Assembly (NCBI GenBank): GCA_944385265.1
Contig: CALWWO010000162.1
Coordinates: 1 to 6,757, forward strand
Source of the DNA: an uncultured Oscillospiraceae bacterium
GTDB lineage: Bacteria; Bacillota_A; Clostridia; Oscillospirales; Oscillospiraceae
Length of the DNA: 6,757 bases
Reading direction: 5' to 3'
A program made the position numbers and the translations under genes. Under the pieces are notes generated by a model, which searched no databases, had not been told where the DNA came from, and saw only the letters and a list, made by a program, of their open reading frames with translations. Positions 6,684 to 6,757 of this stretch are shown in pieces. Every line of letters begins with the position of its first letter. Position 1 is the first letter of the stretch.

Positions 6684-6704
6684 CATTGTAGTTTTAACTT
6701 AAAG

Positions 6705-6733
6705 ATTCTATGGAATCCCTCGTAAAATGTCAA
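6705..6733 (-). promoter_or_regulatory. Sigma-A promoter of proS (and probably ogt)
   Basis: On the minus strand, a perfect -35 TTGACA (plus 6728-6733) is followed by 17 nt and then the -10 box TAGAAT (plus 6705-6710). Transcription would start near 6698, leaving a leader of only about 20-30 nt. That leaves no room for a T-box or other leader riboswitch. Confidence 0.82.
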
Positions 6734-6754
6734 TTAAAAAGAGGATAACGCAAA

Positions 6755-6757
6755 ATG
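6755..6757 (+). CDS. Probable start codon of a divergent plus-strand gene (only the ATG is in the window)
   Basis: The window ends in ATG, preceded by AGAGGA (6740-6745) at a 9-nt spacing, a good Shine-Dalgarno arrangement. If real, this gene is divergent from proS, and its start lies about 75 bp from that of proS. A weak plus-strand promoter, TTGTAG (6686-6691) with 17 nt to TATGGA (6709-6714), could serve it. Nothing can be said about its product. Confidence 0.4.

Noticed and set aside
6594..6686. ATG at 6686-6684 as an alternative proS start
   Set aside because: It is in a different frame from proS, ends at a stop after about 30 codons and has no Shine-Dalgarno site upstream. It would only matter if a frameshift in the nearby run of A were demonstrated.

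Overview
The window looks like a chromosomal segment of a low-to-moderate G+C Gram-positive bacterium, most likely a member of the Clostridia. Three things point there: strong purine-rich Shine-Dalgarno sites, textbook sigma-A promoters (for example TTGACA-17-TAGAAT), and a bacterial prolyl-tRNA synthetase of the archaeal/eukaryotic-like type 3 together with an FtsH variant that I associate with Clostridia. No tRNA, rRNA, CRISPR array, insertion sequence or phage gene was recognised.

Left region (1-1664): a MATE-family multidrug/cation antiporter gene runs leftward off the window edge (263 N-terminal residues present). It is divergent from a TetR/AcrR-type regulator. The 336-bp space between them holds a well-formed promoter for each gene and several repeats and palindromes that could be operators. 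The simplest reading is a locally regulated efflux module. A perfect 20-bp-stem terminator (1695-1737) closes it.

Centre (1738-4664): a compact three-gene operon with its own likely promoter and terminators on both sides. It encodes an unrecognised 142-residue soluble, helical, partly coiled-coil protein; a complete FtsH AAA+ zinc metalloprotease of 606 residues; and a six-helix DUF308/HdeD-like membrane protein. The junctions are very tight (1-nt gap, then a 1-nt TAATG overlap), so the three products are probably made together. The FtsH looks like an accessory paralogue rather than the housekeeping copy. This operon is the best candidate here for an undescribed functional unit: a membrane protease with a dedicated soluble partner and a dedicated membrane partner.

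Right region (4665-6757): on the minus strand, proS (type 3 prolyl-tRNA synthetase) is followed 34 bp later by an Ogt/MGMT-type O6-alkylguanine-DNA alkyltransferase, probably in one transcript. That transcript converges on the ftsH operon and shares its bidirectional terminator. The proS promoter lies almost on top of the gene, leaving no room for a T-box leader, and the proS start codon is ambiguous. The last three bases are a probable start codon of a divergent plus-strand gene.
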